Of a stretch of 64,000 nucleotides of DNA, positions 44,001-56,991 are shown in pieces. Each line of letters opens with the position of its first letter. The first letter of the stretch is position 1. The position numbers were made by a program, and so were the translations under genes. This stretch comes from Syngnathus acus (lineage: Eukaryota > Chordata > Actinopteri > Syngnathiformes > Syngnathidae): the NCBI RefSeq assembly GCF_901709675.1, contig NC_051105.1, positions 1,240,001 through 1,304,000 on the forward strand, given 5' to 3'. Under the pieces are notes generated by a model. That model saw only the letters and a list, made by a program, of their open reading frames with translations. It made no database searches and was not told where the DNA came from.

Positions 44001-47000
44001 GGTCGTGGCCGACTTCCTATTTGCAAAGGTTGAGCCGAGGCAACTGGGCTTTTCTTGTTTGTCCAAGACGTTTTACTACTTCAAGCCAGATGGTCACCCC
44101 CCCCTCCCTGCCCCCCGGTCCATTTTGGCCACGGCTTCTCGATGATTTAGCGCCATTGAGTACATTCGGACGGCCCGCCTTCAACAATTTTCACCAGGAA
44201 ATGTCAAGAGCGATTGTTTCTATTTGCATGCCACGTTTGCGTGTTTCTCTCCACGAAGAAGAGTCACGGGCTCAGGGGGACGATTCCAAGAGGAAGGCCC
44301 CAAACTATTTCTCCAGCCCCGTTTGGGATAAAGTCCGTCTTGAACATCTGTTTCAACGCTCTTTCCGTTTTGCATCTGCTCGCGTCTACGGAAAGCCGAA
44401 GCGGACGGCGAGATTTCGCACTTTGTCGCCTGGTCGCTCATCCGAACATTGCATCTTTTGATGGCTTGTTTATTTATTGTCCAAGTAAACAATTAGAAGC
44501 ACATTTTGGAAAAAACACTATGGCCGCATAGCTCAAAGCACAAGTCTTCAGCAGGATGTCATGTTTATGATTTTGCATCACTCAACCTATTTGGATCCCC
44601 TTGATGGTTTGATTAGGAAAGCGCATTATAAAAAGAAAAATGTTGACGACCACAAGGAATGAAAACATGGGAATATGTTGCACATTTGCGAGGGCGCGCA
44701 GCTGCTTCCCATCCCGAGGGATCCTTTGATTTGCTTCACTGGTGGACAGCCACAGATTATACTGCCATTTTGCTTTTCTGATGCATCGGGCACAAAAAAA
44801 AAAAAAATCTTTTCATGTGCAGAGCTCGACGCTCCCGTCACATTGTCGTAATCATCCGTTCATCATGTCCGCACGGCAACATGTAAAAGACTTTTGTGTT
44901 TTGCGGAAAGATTTTACAGAGTCGAAGATTATTCACAATTTACTGTCTCTGATCTCATCTTGTGGTTGAAATTTGGTAAGAGAGCGCAACTGGAAATGAC
45001 CAAAAATTGGCCCAAGATGGCCGACGATGCGTCTTTTTGCGTCTGTAGACTCCCTTGATAGACATGTCTACCAAATTTCATGTTGCGAAGTCAAACCGCT
45101 TTGGAGTTTCTTGGCGGATCATGTCTGTTCACAAAAAATGAAGACCAGATGGGCGGAACCGTTTAGATTGTAAAGTGGTGTAGACCGTCCTAGTTCTTGC
45201 TAGTTGGGCCATCTTGTCCTTGACTTGCAAATGTTTTGACATTCGTCAGCATATTTTGCTTGGGAATGTGTCCAGATTTCAGCTTTCAGATGCGTCCAAT
45301 AAATTCTTTTTAAAATAATAGTTGGCTGCGTTTTATCGCTTGAGCTTCTGGATGTTTTTGTTTCGTTTTTTCGGACGACGCTTTCCAGAAGCTTCAATGC
45401 GTCGAAAGCAGTTAAGGTCTTTCCAATCATTCATTCACTTGCACTATAGTGAAAAAGAACTCAGTGTCTCCAGAGTCACGTTTGAGGAGAAAAGCCGTCT
45501 CTTACATGAGCCGTTTAGTGATGCGCACATGTTTCCACAGCCTATTTGGGGTTTGGAAAGTCATTCTGGAATATTCCTCTCCCTCCCTAACCCCCCTCCC
45601 CTCTTACTCAGTCTCTTTCCCACAATGGCCATTTCATCAGCGTTGGAGGTAAAGTTACAAGTAACATGTCCAAAAGAACATTTTTGCATCCCGTTGAAAA
45701 GATGTTGAAAAATGTACGCTGTAGCAACTTTCATCTCATCATTTGAAATTGATGCAGGAACAACCGGTTTGAATGTGGAACGGTGTCCACTCCAGGCTCC
45801 CGTTTGCGTCCGGAAGCTTCAAGAGTAAGCGGCCTTGGCTCCGGCTGGATCCTCAGGTCGGGTTCTGCCAAGCCCAAAAAGCTCCCTAGACGCGACGATC
45901 CAAGCGAACAATGGCCGCTATTGAGCGGCCGTACTGTGCGCGTTTAATCGACAGCTGGAGTCGATTAACGTTCAGGCCGGCGGCCATGACGACGACGCAT
46001 GGCGAGCATGGTGCGGATGCGAATGGATGCGTCCGTTTTTCTTCCGGGAGATTTTGCCCCCCCCCCCTCGAGCTTTCAGCTCGTCTTTTCCGCCACGCTG
46101 CTTTACAATTTTTCGGTCGCCATCTGGAATTCATCGGGCCTCGCATCCTGGTCAATGATGGCCTTCTAGCTATTATCTGTCTTTTGACACTTGTTTGACT
46201 TTAGGAAATTGCTGTCAAACTTTATTTTCTAATGGTTACTCTGGTAGCAAATGAATTTCAACTCCACAACCTTCGTCGGCTTGACATTTCCATAGGTACA
46301 GTTTGGATGCTTGTGGGTGGGTGATTGTCTGGCCACTGTTTTGCCTCATTTTCTTGCTCTTGTAGAATTTCGGGCTGAGCTGTCTGCTGGAAGACAATGG
46401 ACTTGTTTCTTTTCAGCCATTTTTTGTGGGTGCATGCTTTTGGTCTTCATTGTTCTGAACAATACAGGATTTTCCACCCAAACTTAGATGCTTTACAGTG
46501 GATTGTGCTTTTTGCATTCGTGTGTGTGTGTTTGAGGTGGAAGTTTTTACGAGCAACATTTATACGACAGATGTTTTCGAGGGTGTGGAAGGAATGATGT
46601 TAATGAACATTTTTAGCTTGCGGTCAGCCAAGAAAGACAGAAGATACCATGAGGAGTGTAAATGTGGTTGTTGTCTAAAATGAGGTCATTACAACTTTGG
46701 TCGGGCCAAAGGACAGCTTGTGTTATTTATTACATTTTGCAATTTTGTGTCATAATGGAGGAAAAAAAACATGATGTTTTTCTTTTAAAACCCCATAATC
46801 AGCTGTGAGTGTGTGTGTGTTTTGGCGGTATTACAAGTTGAGTGTGCTTGCATGTAGCAAACAACTTGAGCGCTGGCCCACATGGCTTGGTGCTACTTCA
46901 TGACTGGGGAGCGAGCTTCCGGACCTGCAGCATCGTGTTACTGTCTGCATTTCCATTTGGAAATGTGTTTCAGGCAGTCCCCGAAATAATGAGAAAAGTA

Positions 47001-48500
47001 CACATTGGTTCATTTTGATAAGACAAACGTAATCGCAATCGTCCGTGAAGATATTGTGTCTGTTTCAGATTTGGCCAAATTCCCTCGTAGGAGTTCTCCA
47101 AGTACGAGCCCAGTGATTGACCTGGAATGACCGCTTCCAATCAAAATGGCTGACTTTCTCTTCCATATTGACCTTGAGACTTATTTTTGCGTCGACTTTT
47201 TCATGTTATGATATGTTCCAATCATCTTGGAGCTTTGAATGGTTCCAAAGCTAAAGTAGGGAGGAGAATTAATGTTTGTTATTTTATTGGCCCCTGCTCT
47301 CCATATGTTGATTTTTTTTTAAATGAGGGTTAGGTTTTTGTGCGGGACGCCAAGTTACAAGGAAAGACTCAATTTGAGAACCGCCGAACGAGAGCACATG
47401 CTTTGATATGTTGTGCAACCCGAAAGTTACATCATGTTATGATCCAAACAGCGTCCATATGTAAAAAGAATCTCCAAGTGTTGGATGCGTGAAAGGAAAC
47501 TTTGGACGTATCCAAAAGCTATAAAATGGAGGTTTTCCTATAAAACCGCTGGCTATCATCCACGTTGCGTAACACACAACGACCCTTTGAATAGGGGGCC
47601 GAAATATCTCCGTTCTAGTCCAAAGGCTTACTTCACTCAATGTTTCATATACTGTGTGGAATTTGTGAGGGAGACACACTCTCGCTCACCAGTAGGCAGT
47701 TTCTGTGTGTATACATTTACAAAAGTGCATGTTTGGGTTCCTGTCTGGGCTTTTATAAACATCCACAAAGGCCCGGCCGGTGGGGGGGCGTGGGGCATTT
47801 GCGTGCATTCAAGTGGGTGGAGCGGAGGAGGAATGCAAGTGCAATTATGGCTTCATCACAAAACGTTCTTTTTTTTGTCGCTCGATAATTAGCGGCAACT
47901 CCTGCGCTCCGAAGGGGAAAGAGAGAGAGACGATCCGAGACGCCGTATCAGAAGCGATGCTTACACTCGGATCTTAATCTGACGACACAGGAAAACGCTC
48001 AAGGAGACGCCCAGACGTTATTAAGTTAATTGGTCAACAGCTTTTACCACATCACCAACAGCTTCACCAAATTGGATCCAAGTGGCCGGACCAAAAAGTC
48101 TCGACAACCCATGCGTAAAATTGAATCGGCCATTCTCTCCTTGTTGATTATTTGACGTGGGGATGAGTTGACCTTTGCTCTTTGTCATCTTCAAATGCAT
48201 TGTCAACGTCCGCTCAACTGCCGTCCTCCTGTAGGTGGAGCTAGTGCACAAGACAGCAGCCAAAGGACTGATGGAGAAGCCGACGTTCAAACGTTGACAG
48301 CTTGATGTGACCTCACTGACATTTGAGGCTAATGGGCACGTGGTTGTTGGCAGTAAAGCTCCTATGGAGTTGCTGGAAAGGTGCTGTGGTGTGTGATGCA
48401 GTGGGGGGAGGACCCTCAGTGGCCCAGGAAGATGGAAGAGCTTGTTGACTAAACAAATGAGGAAACAGGATTTCTGGCCCAAGGGGGATCAAATTAGCCA
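41011..48500. other. Intergenic region between COL6A3 and MLPH, no gene recognised
   Basis: Divergent intergenic space that should hold both promoters. Short open frames on both strands lack domains or usable splice structure. No RNA gene was recognised. Confidence 0.6.
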
Positions 48501-48658
48501 CTTTGAAAACAACAACCAGTGAGTGATGAAGAGCAAATTGGACCAACGACTTGCCACACTGACAAGACACATGTGTTTCATTGCGCTCGTCACGTTAAAT
48601 CCCACAAATGGTGACCGGCCGGTCGACATTCGCCCGTCCACTAAGTTGTTACGCATGA

Positions 48659-48664
48659 CATGTG
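48659..48664 (+). promoter_or_regulatory. MLPH: E-box CATGTG with MITF-type flank upstream of MLPH
   Basis: The site reads acatgtgac; on the other strand it is gTCACATGt, the flank preferred by MITF/TFE factors. It lies about 230 bases before the end of the putative first MLPH exon. Confidence 0.35.
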
Positions 48665-48807
48665 ACTTGAGATTTTGGCTCCATTTAAGATGGCTGCCTC
48701 CAACGTGCTGCCCTTTTGATGTGAATTGGCTTCAAATAGTGCTGTCAAATGGAAGCGGCTTGTCTCAGCCCCCCCTTTCGCCCTCCTCCTCCTCCTCGCT
48801 AAGCAGA

Positions 48808-48813
48808 CATGTG
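48808..48813 (+). promoter_or_regulatory. MLPH: Second MITF-type E-box near the MLPH first exon
   Basis: acatgtgat, reverse aTCACATGt, about 80 bases before the first-exon donor. It may lie in the exon itself or in the core promoter, as the transcription start is unknown. Confidence 0.35.
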
Positions 48814-48890
48814 ATTAGAATTGCCGGCGGCCGCCGCTGGCGTTTGCCCTCCAGTCGGCTCGGTGTTAGGCTCCTCGCTGGCTCCGCAGG
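48814..48890 (+). other. MLPH: Putative MLPH non-coding first exon
   Basis: GC-rich stretch ending GCTCCGCAGG|GTAAGC at 48890/48891. The next acceptor (cgtcttacag) opens 49386, 42 bases before the ATG, so a spliced 5' UTR is likely. The left edge is unknown. Confidence 0.5.
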
Positions 48891-49385
48891 GTAAGCAAGC
48901 CGCTTCCATCTTTGCGTTTTACATCTCCTCATTGGTGTTTTTCCTAAATAATCGTTTTTGGGTTTTTTTGCTGAAAATGTAGGCTACTGTTCTTTGAAAT
49001 GGGAACTATTTAAGGGGGAAAAAAAGTGGGAAAATAAGCTCAATGGATATAGTTTGAAATATGCATCTCTGAATGAGAATTTGTTTTCCTGCCAACTTCT
49101 TTGGAAAATAAGCAGCCGCTTAAATACCTGTTGAGCTCATCCATGTTAAAAGTGCTGGACGTGTCGTTTGAAGAGGACGCATGGAAAAACGTGAGCAGGA
49201 ACTTGAGCATTTTGGTTTGAAGCAGCAACATTTTCAATGTCTCCTGCCATCCCTTCCTAAGCTGCCACTGATGGCTTATTATAATCTTTCTATTTGATTT
49301 TTAAATCCATTCATTCATTTATTCGTTTTATTTTGTTTTTATTATGATTTTTTATGTGTCATTTTACATCCACCTCGTCTTACAG

Positions 49386-52300
49386 AGAACTGTTAAAAGT
49401 TATCAGCCAGGCCTTTGATTGACGAGAATGATGGGCGGCGTGAGCGTCCAGGAGCTGGATCTTTCCAAGCTCACCGACGACGAGGCCAAACACGTGTGGC
49501 AAGTTGTTCGGCGAGATTTTGACCTGAGGAAGAAAGAGGAAGACAGACTTGGGTAAGAAAGTCGAGCACTTTGTTTACACTCCTCTCTAACCCCGCCCCT
49601 CCCATCCTGTCTTACTGTTCCAATACTTTTGGAGGCCAGTGTCCATGGATGTAAACAAACATGTCAAACATTGTTTCATAATGGGATAAGTTGAGTGGGA
49701 GTCCAAAATGGGATTCACATGCCTGATCGTAAAAAGCCTTTTGCGCTCTCATCATGTTTCCACATGACGCTCGAGCAGCTCGACACTACAAATATGAAGC
49801 AAAAGTCGCAAAACTCTTTGGAAAGTTTGATCCAGACCAAATCATTTCTTTGGCTTTGTGTAGCTTTTTTCCTTTAACTTCTGTTTTTTGGTCCTCTCAG
49901 TAGTGGTTGCATAAAAATTGGTTGTAGACTACATGATCGAGATGGTTGTCAGATCATAAATTGCATTTATTGCCTATTGTTATGATTTCTTGGCTGTTCA
50001 CACACGATCAGGCGGTCAAGTCACTTTCTTCTTGCATCACGAGAGGCTGATTTTACACCAATTTCCTCCCATGATCATAATCAGCCATGCCTGCCTGCCT
50101 GCCTGCACTTTTGGCTCAGTGAAGTTCACAGTTTGAAATGGAAATTTTTTTCTGGAGACAAGACACGCCAAAAAAATCGACACCGAGACCATCGCTTTGT
50201 CTGGGAACAATCTGTTGCTTAAGTCTTTACAGCTGTTTGAGTCTGAGTGAACCAAAGTTTGGCCCATGTCCTCACATTCCCCGCTTAAGGTTTGCCAGCG
50301 ACGCAAAAAGAAAGAAAGAAAGAAAGAAAAAAAAATCCTCTCTGCTGCCTTTTTTAAATCAAATATGAAGGATTGACCGTCTTCTCACTCCTGAAAAGCT
50401 CAGGCCAAATTAGAGGCGCACTTATGATGCTGAGATGTCAGAACATGGAAATGGGTTCAAGAGACCGCCCTCTTGTGGTTGTTGACAGTGAGCGCATCCA
50501 GTCATCCTGCTAGCTTGCTTTCAATCAGGGCATGTTTGAACAAAATCGACTTGCTTCAAAAGAAGTTTGAGTCCTAAAATGAAATTTGCCCCAAATGACC
50601 AAAATGGCGCACGTCCTGTTCAATACCGGTTTTGGCGTGTGCCGTTATCCCACCCAAATTTTCGGCGAAATTCACCCAACAAAAAGGCTGCTTGAAACTT
50701 TCAGGCTGGCATTTCTTTTCAGCGTCATTTTAAGATGGTAAAGAAGAAGAACTCTCTTGTTTTTCTTCCCACATCTCGTAAATGTTTATTAGCTTGCCGC
50801 TGCATCTACGTATTTTTGTGAACTGAATCAGGCAGGCGGTTGCCTTCCAAATCGGTGATCCTAAAAACACCCGAGAATGATCTGAGCTCACGACTTAAAC
50901 ATCAAGTGGCATGAATAATAAACCCAAACGGAATTGAAAGCTAATGCTAACACTGATGCTAGCCAAGTCCAGGAGAGGAAAAGCTGCGTCTGGCAACAAT
51001 AAACGAGTCTTGTTTTGTTTAGTGGATTTGTGCCTGACGTGATGTTTCAAATCAAAGCAGAATTACATGATTATTCATGGCCGGCTGCCAAATTTGCTGC
51101 AGTTTAGCGGGACATTAACAACGTCGTTTATTCCGTTTGACCTATTAATCGGGGCAATGAGCTAAAGATCTGGCCTTGAAGGAAGGCAAAATGAAAAACA
51201 AGCATCCTCTCATCCTTCCTGGGTGTTCTGCCAGATTCCAGCAAACAAGGCCACGTCTGATGTCTGGGACTAGTTGCCTGTTCTTCAACTTTTGGGCCAG
51301 CACATTCTGAATAATCAGTACACTTTAGCTTCAGGTCATGCCGCATTTGCTCAAAGCACTGAAGTCATTGAAAAAAGAAATGCGGCCAAGTCACAGCAAG
51401 GACGTGTTTGTTTGAGCAGGACTTGCGCTCGGGTTTTCCGGCCCCCCTTTTTAGTAGCGTGCAAACGGCAAAGTTGCAAAAGTAAAGCTCATCTACCACT
51501 TTGGTTTGAGGCAATTCAAGCACCAATTTGTTCTTCGTCCCCAGAGAACTCAAGACCAAGATTGAGCGAGAAGACTTTAAAAGAGAGATGCTGGCCGAGT
51601 GGGCCCATTTGACGCAGTCTCACTGCATTCGCTGTCTGAAGAGCTTCAAGTTCCTGGTGAAGAACAAGCGGCAGTGTCTGGACTGCCGTTTGCACGTCTG
51701 CGGCTCGTGCAGCCGTTACAACAAAAAGGAGCACGGCTGGCTGTGTGATGCCTGTCACATGGCTAGGTAGGCCAACAAAGGTTGCCAAACTGACACGTTC
51801 AAATCCAATTTGAACACAATGTTTTCTCCAAAAGGGTCCTCAAGATCGGCACCCTGGAATGGTACCACAAGAACGGGCGCATGCGCTTTAAGCGTTTCGG
51901 CAGCGCCAAGGTGATGCGATCGCTCTTCAAAAGACTCGGCGGGGAGAACTCTTGTGATGACGATGACGACGATGATGCAAGTGAGTGATCCCGCTCCGCC
52001 GTCCGGACCTTTGCACAAAGTCTGGAGGCGGAGTGAGTGACACCTCATCTTATCGCTGCTGAAACCCGTGCGAAAATCTGCAGGAAGTAAAAAAAAAAGT
52101 GCAATCACTTTTTAAACTTGGCAGTCAACAATGAAATTGATCATTGATTTGATTGATCAATTTGATCGATCGTCATCAATTTTAGCTGGTAGCTGGACTT
52201 CATTGACTAGAATGTTCTCCTGCTTTTTGTCGCATGGATTCAGGGTTATGCTGAGCTTTTGGGTTGGGGCAGGGCTAGCGGTTAGCGTTGAGGCTTCCAG

Positions 52301-55300
52301 AAAATGATTCGCCTTCAATTTGGGATTAGCCCGATTTGTGTTCTACTGCTTCTCCAAGCAGCTCTAAATTGGTCCTGTAACATTTTGGGCGACGCCTCCA
52401 GCCTTTGTGTCCCACGAAACAGACTTTTGTTGTCGGGGGTGTTTTGTGGTGAACTGCTTCTTCCCATGATGAGCTTGTGAGGACACAAGATGGAGGAAGC
52501 CTGTTTCCACTTAGGCAACCATGAGGGACCTTCTTGGGGTTCTGCTCCTGAATATTTATTTCTGGTTTAATTGAGTCGTTTCACTGACTTTGCGGTTGTG
52601 CCTTTGTTGTGAAATGAGCTCCATATCAACTTGTATAGTACTGTAACATCAACTTGGCTAAGCATCATTGTGACAAAAAGGGTATTTGTGAAAAAAGCCT
52701 GTTGTCCAATTCTCCAGAGATTTGTCAAAATTCAAATGCGGGATGAACGGCGAACAGCTCCAGAAAGCCGATGTGATTTGCGTGAGCTTCTTCATTCTTG
52801 TGACATGCAGTCAGGCTTGGGCTTGGGCTTGGGCTTGGATAACAAGTCACACATTTACGCTCTGCCAAATCTCTGATGGGATTTAATCTTTTCCATCTTT
52901 TCCCGTCCCCCCATCCTGGCTCCTCGCAGCTGCAGCCGCAATCGAGTCTCCTTCTCTGAGCTTTTTTTTTTTTTCTTTTTCCCCCCCCCCCATCTGGAAA
53001 TATCCCATGTTCTTGTCACTCGGGATCAACCGGGAGCGGGAGGAAAGTTATACATGCAAGTGTTTATATGACACAATGTAAAAAAAACATACCATGACGT
53101 AAAGACAGCTGCGACTCGGAGGAAGGAACGCAACGATGAGGCCAACCGATTCGGAAAATCAGAATAATCTCTTTTCTACGTATTGCCGCAGAATTATTTT
53201 GAAAAAAAAAAACAAGATAAGGGAAACTTTCAGTTAAACGAGTTGTCATGACGATTTTTGATCTTGACCCGTGGGCCTAAGCAAGCGACACTCAATTACG
53301 ATGACCTCACAGTTGGCGTTGCCGCTCCCTTTCTCAACTGATGAACTTTTGGCAACCTGGCCAATATATTCTCACGCCCGAGCGTGTAAATCAAGATACG
53401 CGAGTGAATTATGCAGACGCAGCTGCATAATTCTTCTCGCGTATTCGTCCCGGTCTCGCTCGGTCACACGGTTTGGAAAAGATGGGGAGCGAGCGTTGGT
53501 GGGCGGGGCTTGGCTAAGCCGACCTTGTGATCATCCAGTCACGTGTTTGCTTGCCAGTGATACCATCTGCTCCCAAAAGAATGCTCGCTAATGTTTGTTT
53601 AGATGAAATTGATTTGGAAACGACGAGCTTACGAAAGAGCTAATTACAAGGCGATGGCCCCAAATATTTTTTTTGGTGTGATGGCCGGTTGGTCGGCTGC
53701 TCCAAAGTAGACGTTCATGTGACTGCGGGGATTAAATGCATCTTGCATGACTTCACACACGTTGGCTGCGCTTTCCTGTCAACCTTTACGAAAACACTGC
53801 ACTGCACCTTCCATTTGTGTTCAGCACACTGTTAAGACTGTAAATTTGCCCCCCCCCCCCACCAGAGCATCACCAATACGACACACAGAGCAACCCCGAA
53901 GTCCACAGTAAGTCCATTTTGAGATCATCTATTTCTTTTAATCAACTACAATCAACAATCTAAACAACACTCCCTTTTAAAAGGAGATGTGTAATTTTGC
54001 AGCGCTTTGCTGTTGTTTTGATGACATCCAGGGCCGGAGCTAGCATACAACAAAGGAAGGGCTCACCCAATCTTGCCAACAGTTTGCAGTCATTTGGACT
54101 CTCTTTAAAAAAAAATTGTTAGCTATATATTAGATGGATGACATTAAACATTAGATTTTTTTAATGATAATTTTTATTTATATATTTTTTATTATTGTTT
54201 TATTATTTTGATTATTATTTTGTTATTATATTAGATAGATGACACTAAGCATTTGATTTTTGTATGTGATTATTTGTGCTCGGAGCGTTTAAGTTTATTG
54301 ACTCACCATTAAAGAAAGAATTCTTCACAAGACCAAATATTGTGAAAAATGTCAAGATGCATTGATATCTTATTGTGTCCTGCAGCACTGGGATTGGAAG
54401 ACAGTTGTATGAATGCCACCGATTCACAGCGCTGCGTTAATCAGGTACACGAGCCCACACTGGAGGAAGTCATGCTGGAGTTCTTCCATCTGTTTTATTT
54501 TTGGACTTAATCAAATCAGTCTTGGTCATTTGGTTTTTCCCGGCAGATGAAAAAAACCCGAAGGCGTCTCACTGTGGACCCCATCGTTTTTGGCCTGGAC
54601 TCGGGACCAGGCTCTCAGCAGGTGTGTGTGTGTGCGCTGAGCAAAGTCACCCACGGATGATTGATGATGAAGAATTTGGGCACGAGGGAGTCCGACATGA
54701 CTTCTGTTTTCCAACAGTTGCTGAAAGACCAAGGCAAATTTGTGGACGTCGGTTCGGACCTTTGCTTGACTCCACAACGAGGTGAGGAGCAGAGAAAAAT
54801 GTGGGATGAAAAAAAAAACGGTGTATGATTTGGATTCTTACGCCATGTTGTTTTTCTAGATGACCCGGTGTACTCGGACAACGGCACCTTTCCGTCTCGC
54901 TGCACTTCCCGGCTCAGCTACTCTTCTTATGGCAGCGGGAGCGGCGGGGCACCCCAGCGAGGCTACTTCCTGGGACCCCGTGATGATGATGACGACTCAG
55001 AGGAAGATGATGATCTCGCACGGTCCTACCCGATGTACCGAGCTCATTTGGGACCTCGCGAGCATGTTTCACAGGAGAGCCTCAACTACCCCAAGCAGCC
55101 ACCGCAGGTTAGCGCCGACATGCTAACCGCTACCCGCCGTGCCGCCCGTATCCTCTTCTTCCTCCTCGGTGATCTTGTTCCACAGATCAGCGAGCTGAAC
55201 CGACGAATGTCAGCCATCGAGAGCCTTTTAAGCCGCATGCAGGTCACTCAGGTAAATCGGATCTCTTGTAAAACAAGAATCCTCTCTCTTAAATGTCTTT

Positions 55301-56991
55301 TGTCTGTCCGAAAGGAGGCCGAGCTTTGTGACGACGAGGCACCTCAAGCCAGAGATAGTGCCTCTCCTCTTTGCGAGTGGGAGGACATGGACCTGAACAT
55401 GGAGGAGCATCAACTAAGACAAAAACTGATGGCGATGGCGGGCGACATAAGTGACCACAGCCTGAGTTCTGACGAGGAGGAGTCCAGCCGCTCTCAAGAG
55501 ACCTCGGCGGAGAAAATGTTCAGCAGAAGCGTGGTGGTCCCTACATGGAATGTGCTGACAAGCTCTCAGAAGGTGCTTTACAGTTTCTTCTTGCAGGTTG
55601 AATGAGGGGGGCCCCCTCTTCCATTTTGGGCAGATGTCATTTATCAACGCGTTGTAAACGTTTTGCTGTAGGACATGTGTAGCATTTCCTGGCAGAAATA
55701 AGTTCAACATAAATCTGGAGAACAGAACACTAATGAAAGCCAGGCCAGCAGTGGGTGCTCTGACGCTCCTTGATACTTTGGCTCCCAGTGTGAAGTTGTT
55801 TCTTGCCATTTGACACGACACCACGACAATGTAAGACTTGGACTTTGGGAGCGCCGCACCATTGCTTCCATAATTGTTCCACTCAGGCAAAAGGGTCCAG
55901 CAGGGACAAATGCAAAACTGTATACAAATAAGTGGCATGATTTCATTTGTTGTTTCTTCAGGCAGAGCATTCGAGCGAAGGCCTGGAGCACAAATGGCAA
56001 GAGGAAGGCTCCAAGTCCAGCTTCAAAGGTTCCACGGCGTTGCTGTTTGAGCTGGAGGACAAAATAGCCCAAGCCGCGGCCGACGTGCACGACGCCCAGA
56101 CTCAGGTGAGGAAAACGCTCCATGCACCTTTTCGGCGTTTTCTCAACCTTGACGATCTTCTTTTCTGTTCGACATTGAGGTGTCCTTCATTGAAAATCGG
56201 ATCGCCGCTCTCAACCCTGGCGGAATGCCGCTGGAAAAAAGACAAAAGGTGGTGGCAACTGCTACACAATAGGTCATTACAGTACAAAATGTTACCAAAT
56301 GAGCCTTCAGGTTTTCCAAACAACCTTTAACTGACATTCCAATCTCACAGCGGGATTTTTTTTTCACCCCCATTAACTCCCCAAATGTTTGCTGTTCTTT
56401 GCTTCCATCTACTGGAGGAACACACTCTCATTACAACTCATTTTATGTCTATAATCTTCAATTCCATTTATTTACCAATCATTTCGAGATATTGTTCAAG
56501 GCAGATTAACAAAAAGGTTCAATGAAGGAAAAATACAAATGAATGCATTTAAAATGGTTTGCTTTAGCATTAGCGATGAGCTTCCGCTTATTTTGTCTTT
56601 CATCTTCTGTAGTCCGGAGTCCTGCTCAGAACAAGAAGACTTTCCCAATACTTCCCAGCAAGTAAGAACCGAGACGCGTACTCGTCTAGAGCTTGATCCC
56701 AAAAAAGCCTTTTTGCTTCATTAAAAAACATTTTAATCTCGTTAAACCCTGAGAACAGAATGGAGTGTTGTGAGTTGCATGAACAATGTGCCCTTTTTGC
56801 TTCAGCGCGCACTTCCTGTTGGATAGAAATGGAGCATCAGGGCATCCAGCACTACGCTGGCTTTTATGGCACTACCGCGTCCTGTTCACTTTTTTCCCTG
56901 CTTGCGATCACTCCTTTTCTCTCTCTTCTCTGTTCTTGCAGCAAATGGGAATGAAACAGGACTCATGAGGAGAAGACTAAGCTTGGTGTGA
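49386..56991 (+). CDS. MLPH: Melanophilin (Rab27 effector / myosin Va adaptor)
   Basis: 14 coding exons with closing phases sum to 538 residues: 49428-49552, 51545-51766, 51835-51980, 53866-53907, 54386-54444, 54547-54621, 54718-54781, 54860-55107, 55186-55251, 55315-55572, 55962-56105, 56180-56248, 56613-56661 and 56942-56991. 49386-49427 is 5' UTR. The start [20 protein letters not shown] is followed by [14 protein letters not shown], the Rab27-binding Slp homology helix. A FYVE-type zinc finger uses C69, C72, C86, C89, C94, C97, C109 and C112; then come LEWYHKN and [29 protein letters not shown] is the coiled-coil region, and the end [11 protein letters not shown], then METGL-like LMRRRLSLV, matches the C-terminal part. 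Melanophilin tethers melanosomes to actin motors in pigment cells. The SHD is certain; the small acidic exons and the last two exons are less so. Confidence 0.9.
49553..51544 (+). other. MLPH: MLPH intron 1 of the coding region
   Basis: About 2 kb, no gene seen. It contains a second copy of a dispersed repeat fragment (49618-49645) and a GAAA run near 50311-50330. Confidence 0.6.
49618..49645. repeat. Dispersed repeat fragment, copy 2
   Basis: Shares ttccaatacttttggaggc and the following agtg with 35818-35850, in the same orientation. Confidence 0.45.
51981..53865 (+). other. MLPH: MLPH coding-region intron 3, no gene seen
   Basis: About 1.9 kb between the zinc-finger exons and the short acidic exons. 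Poly-T and poly-C tracts occur near 52963-52991 and a C tract precedes the acceptor at 53849. No coding signal is evident. Confidence 0.55.

Noticed and set aside
48021-48482. Minus-strand open frame of 153 residues upstream of MLPH
   Set aside because: No recognisable domain, no Kozak or splice context, and biased composition; likely chance.
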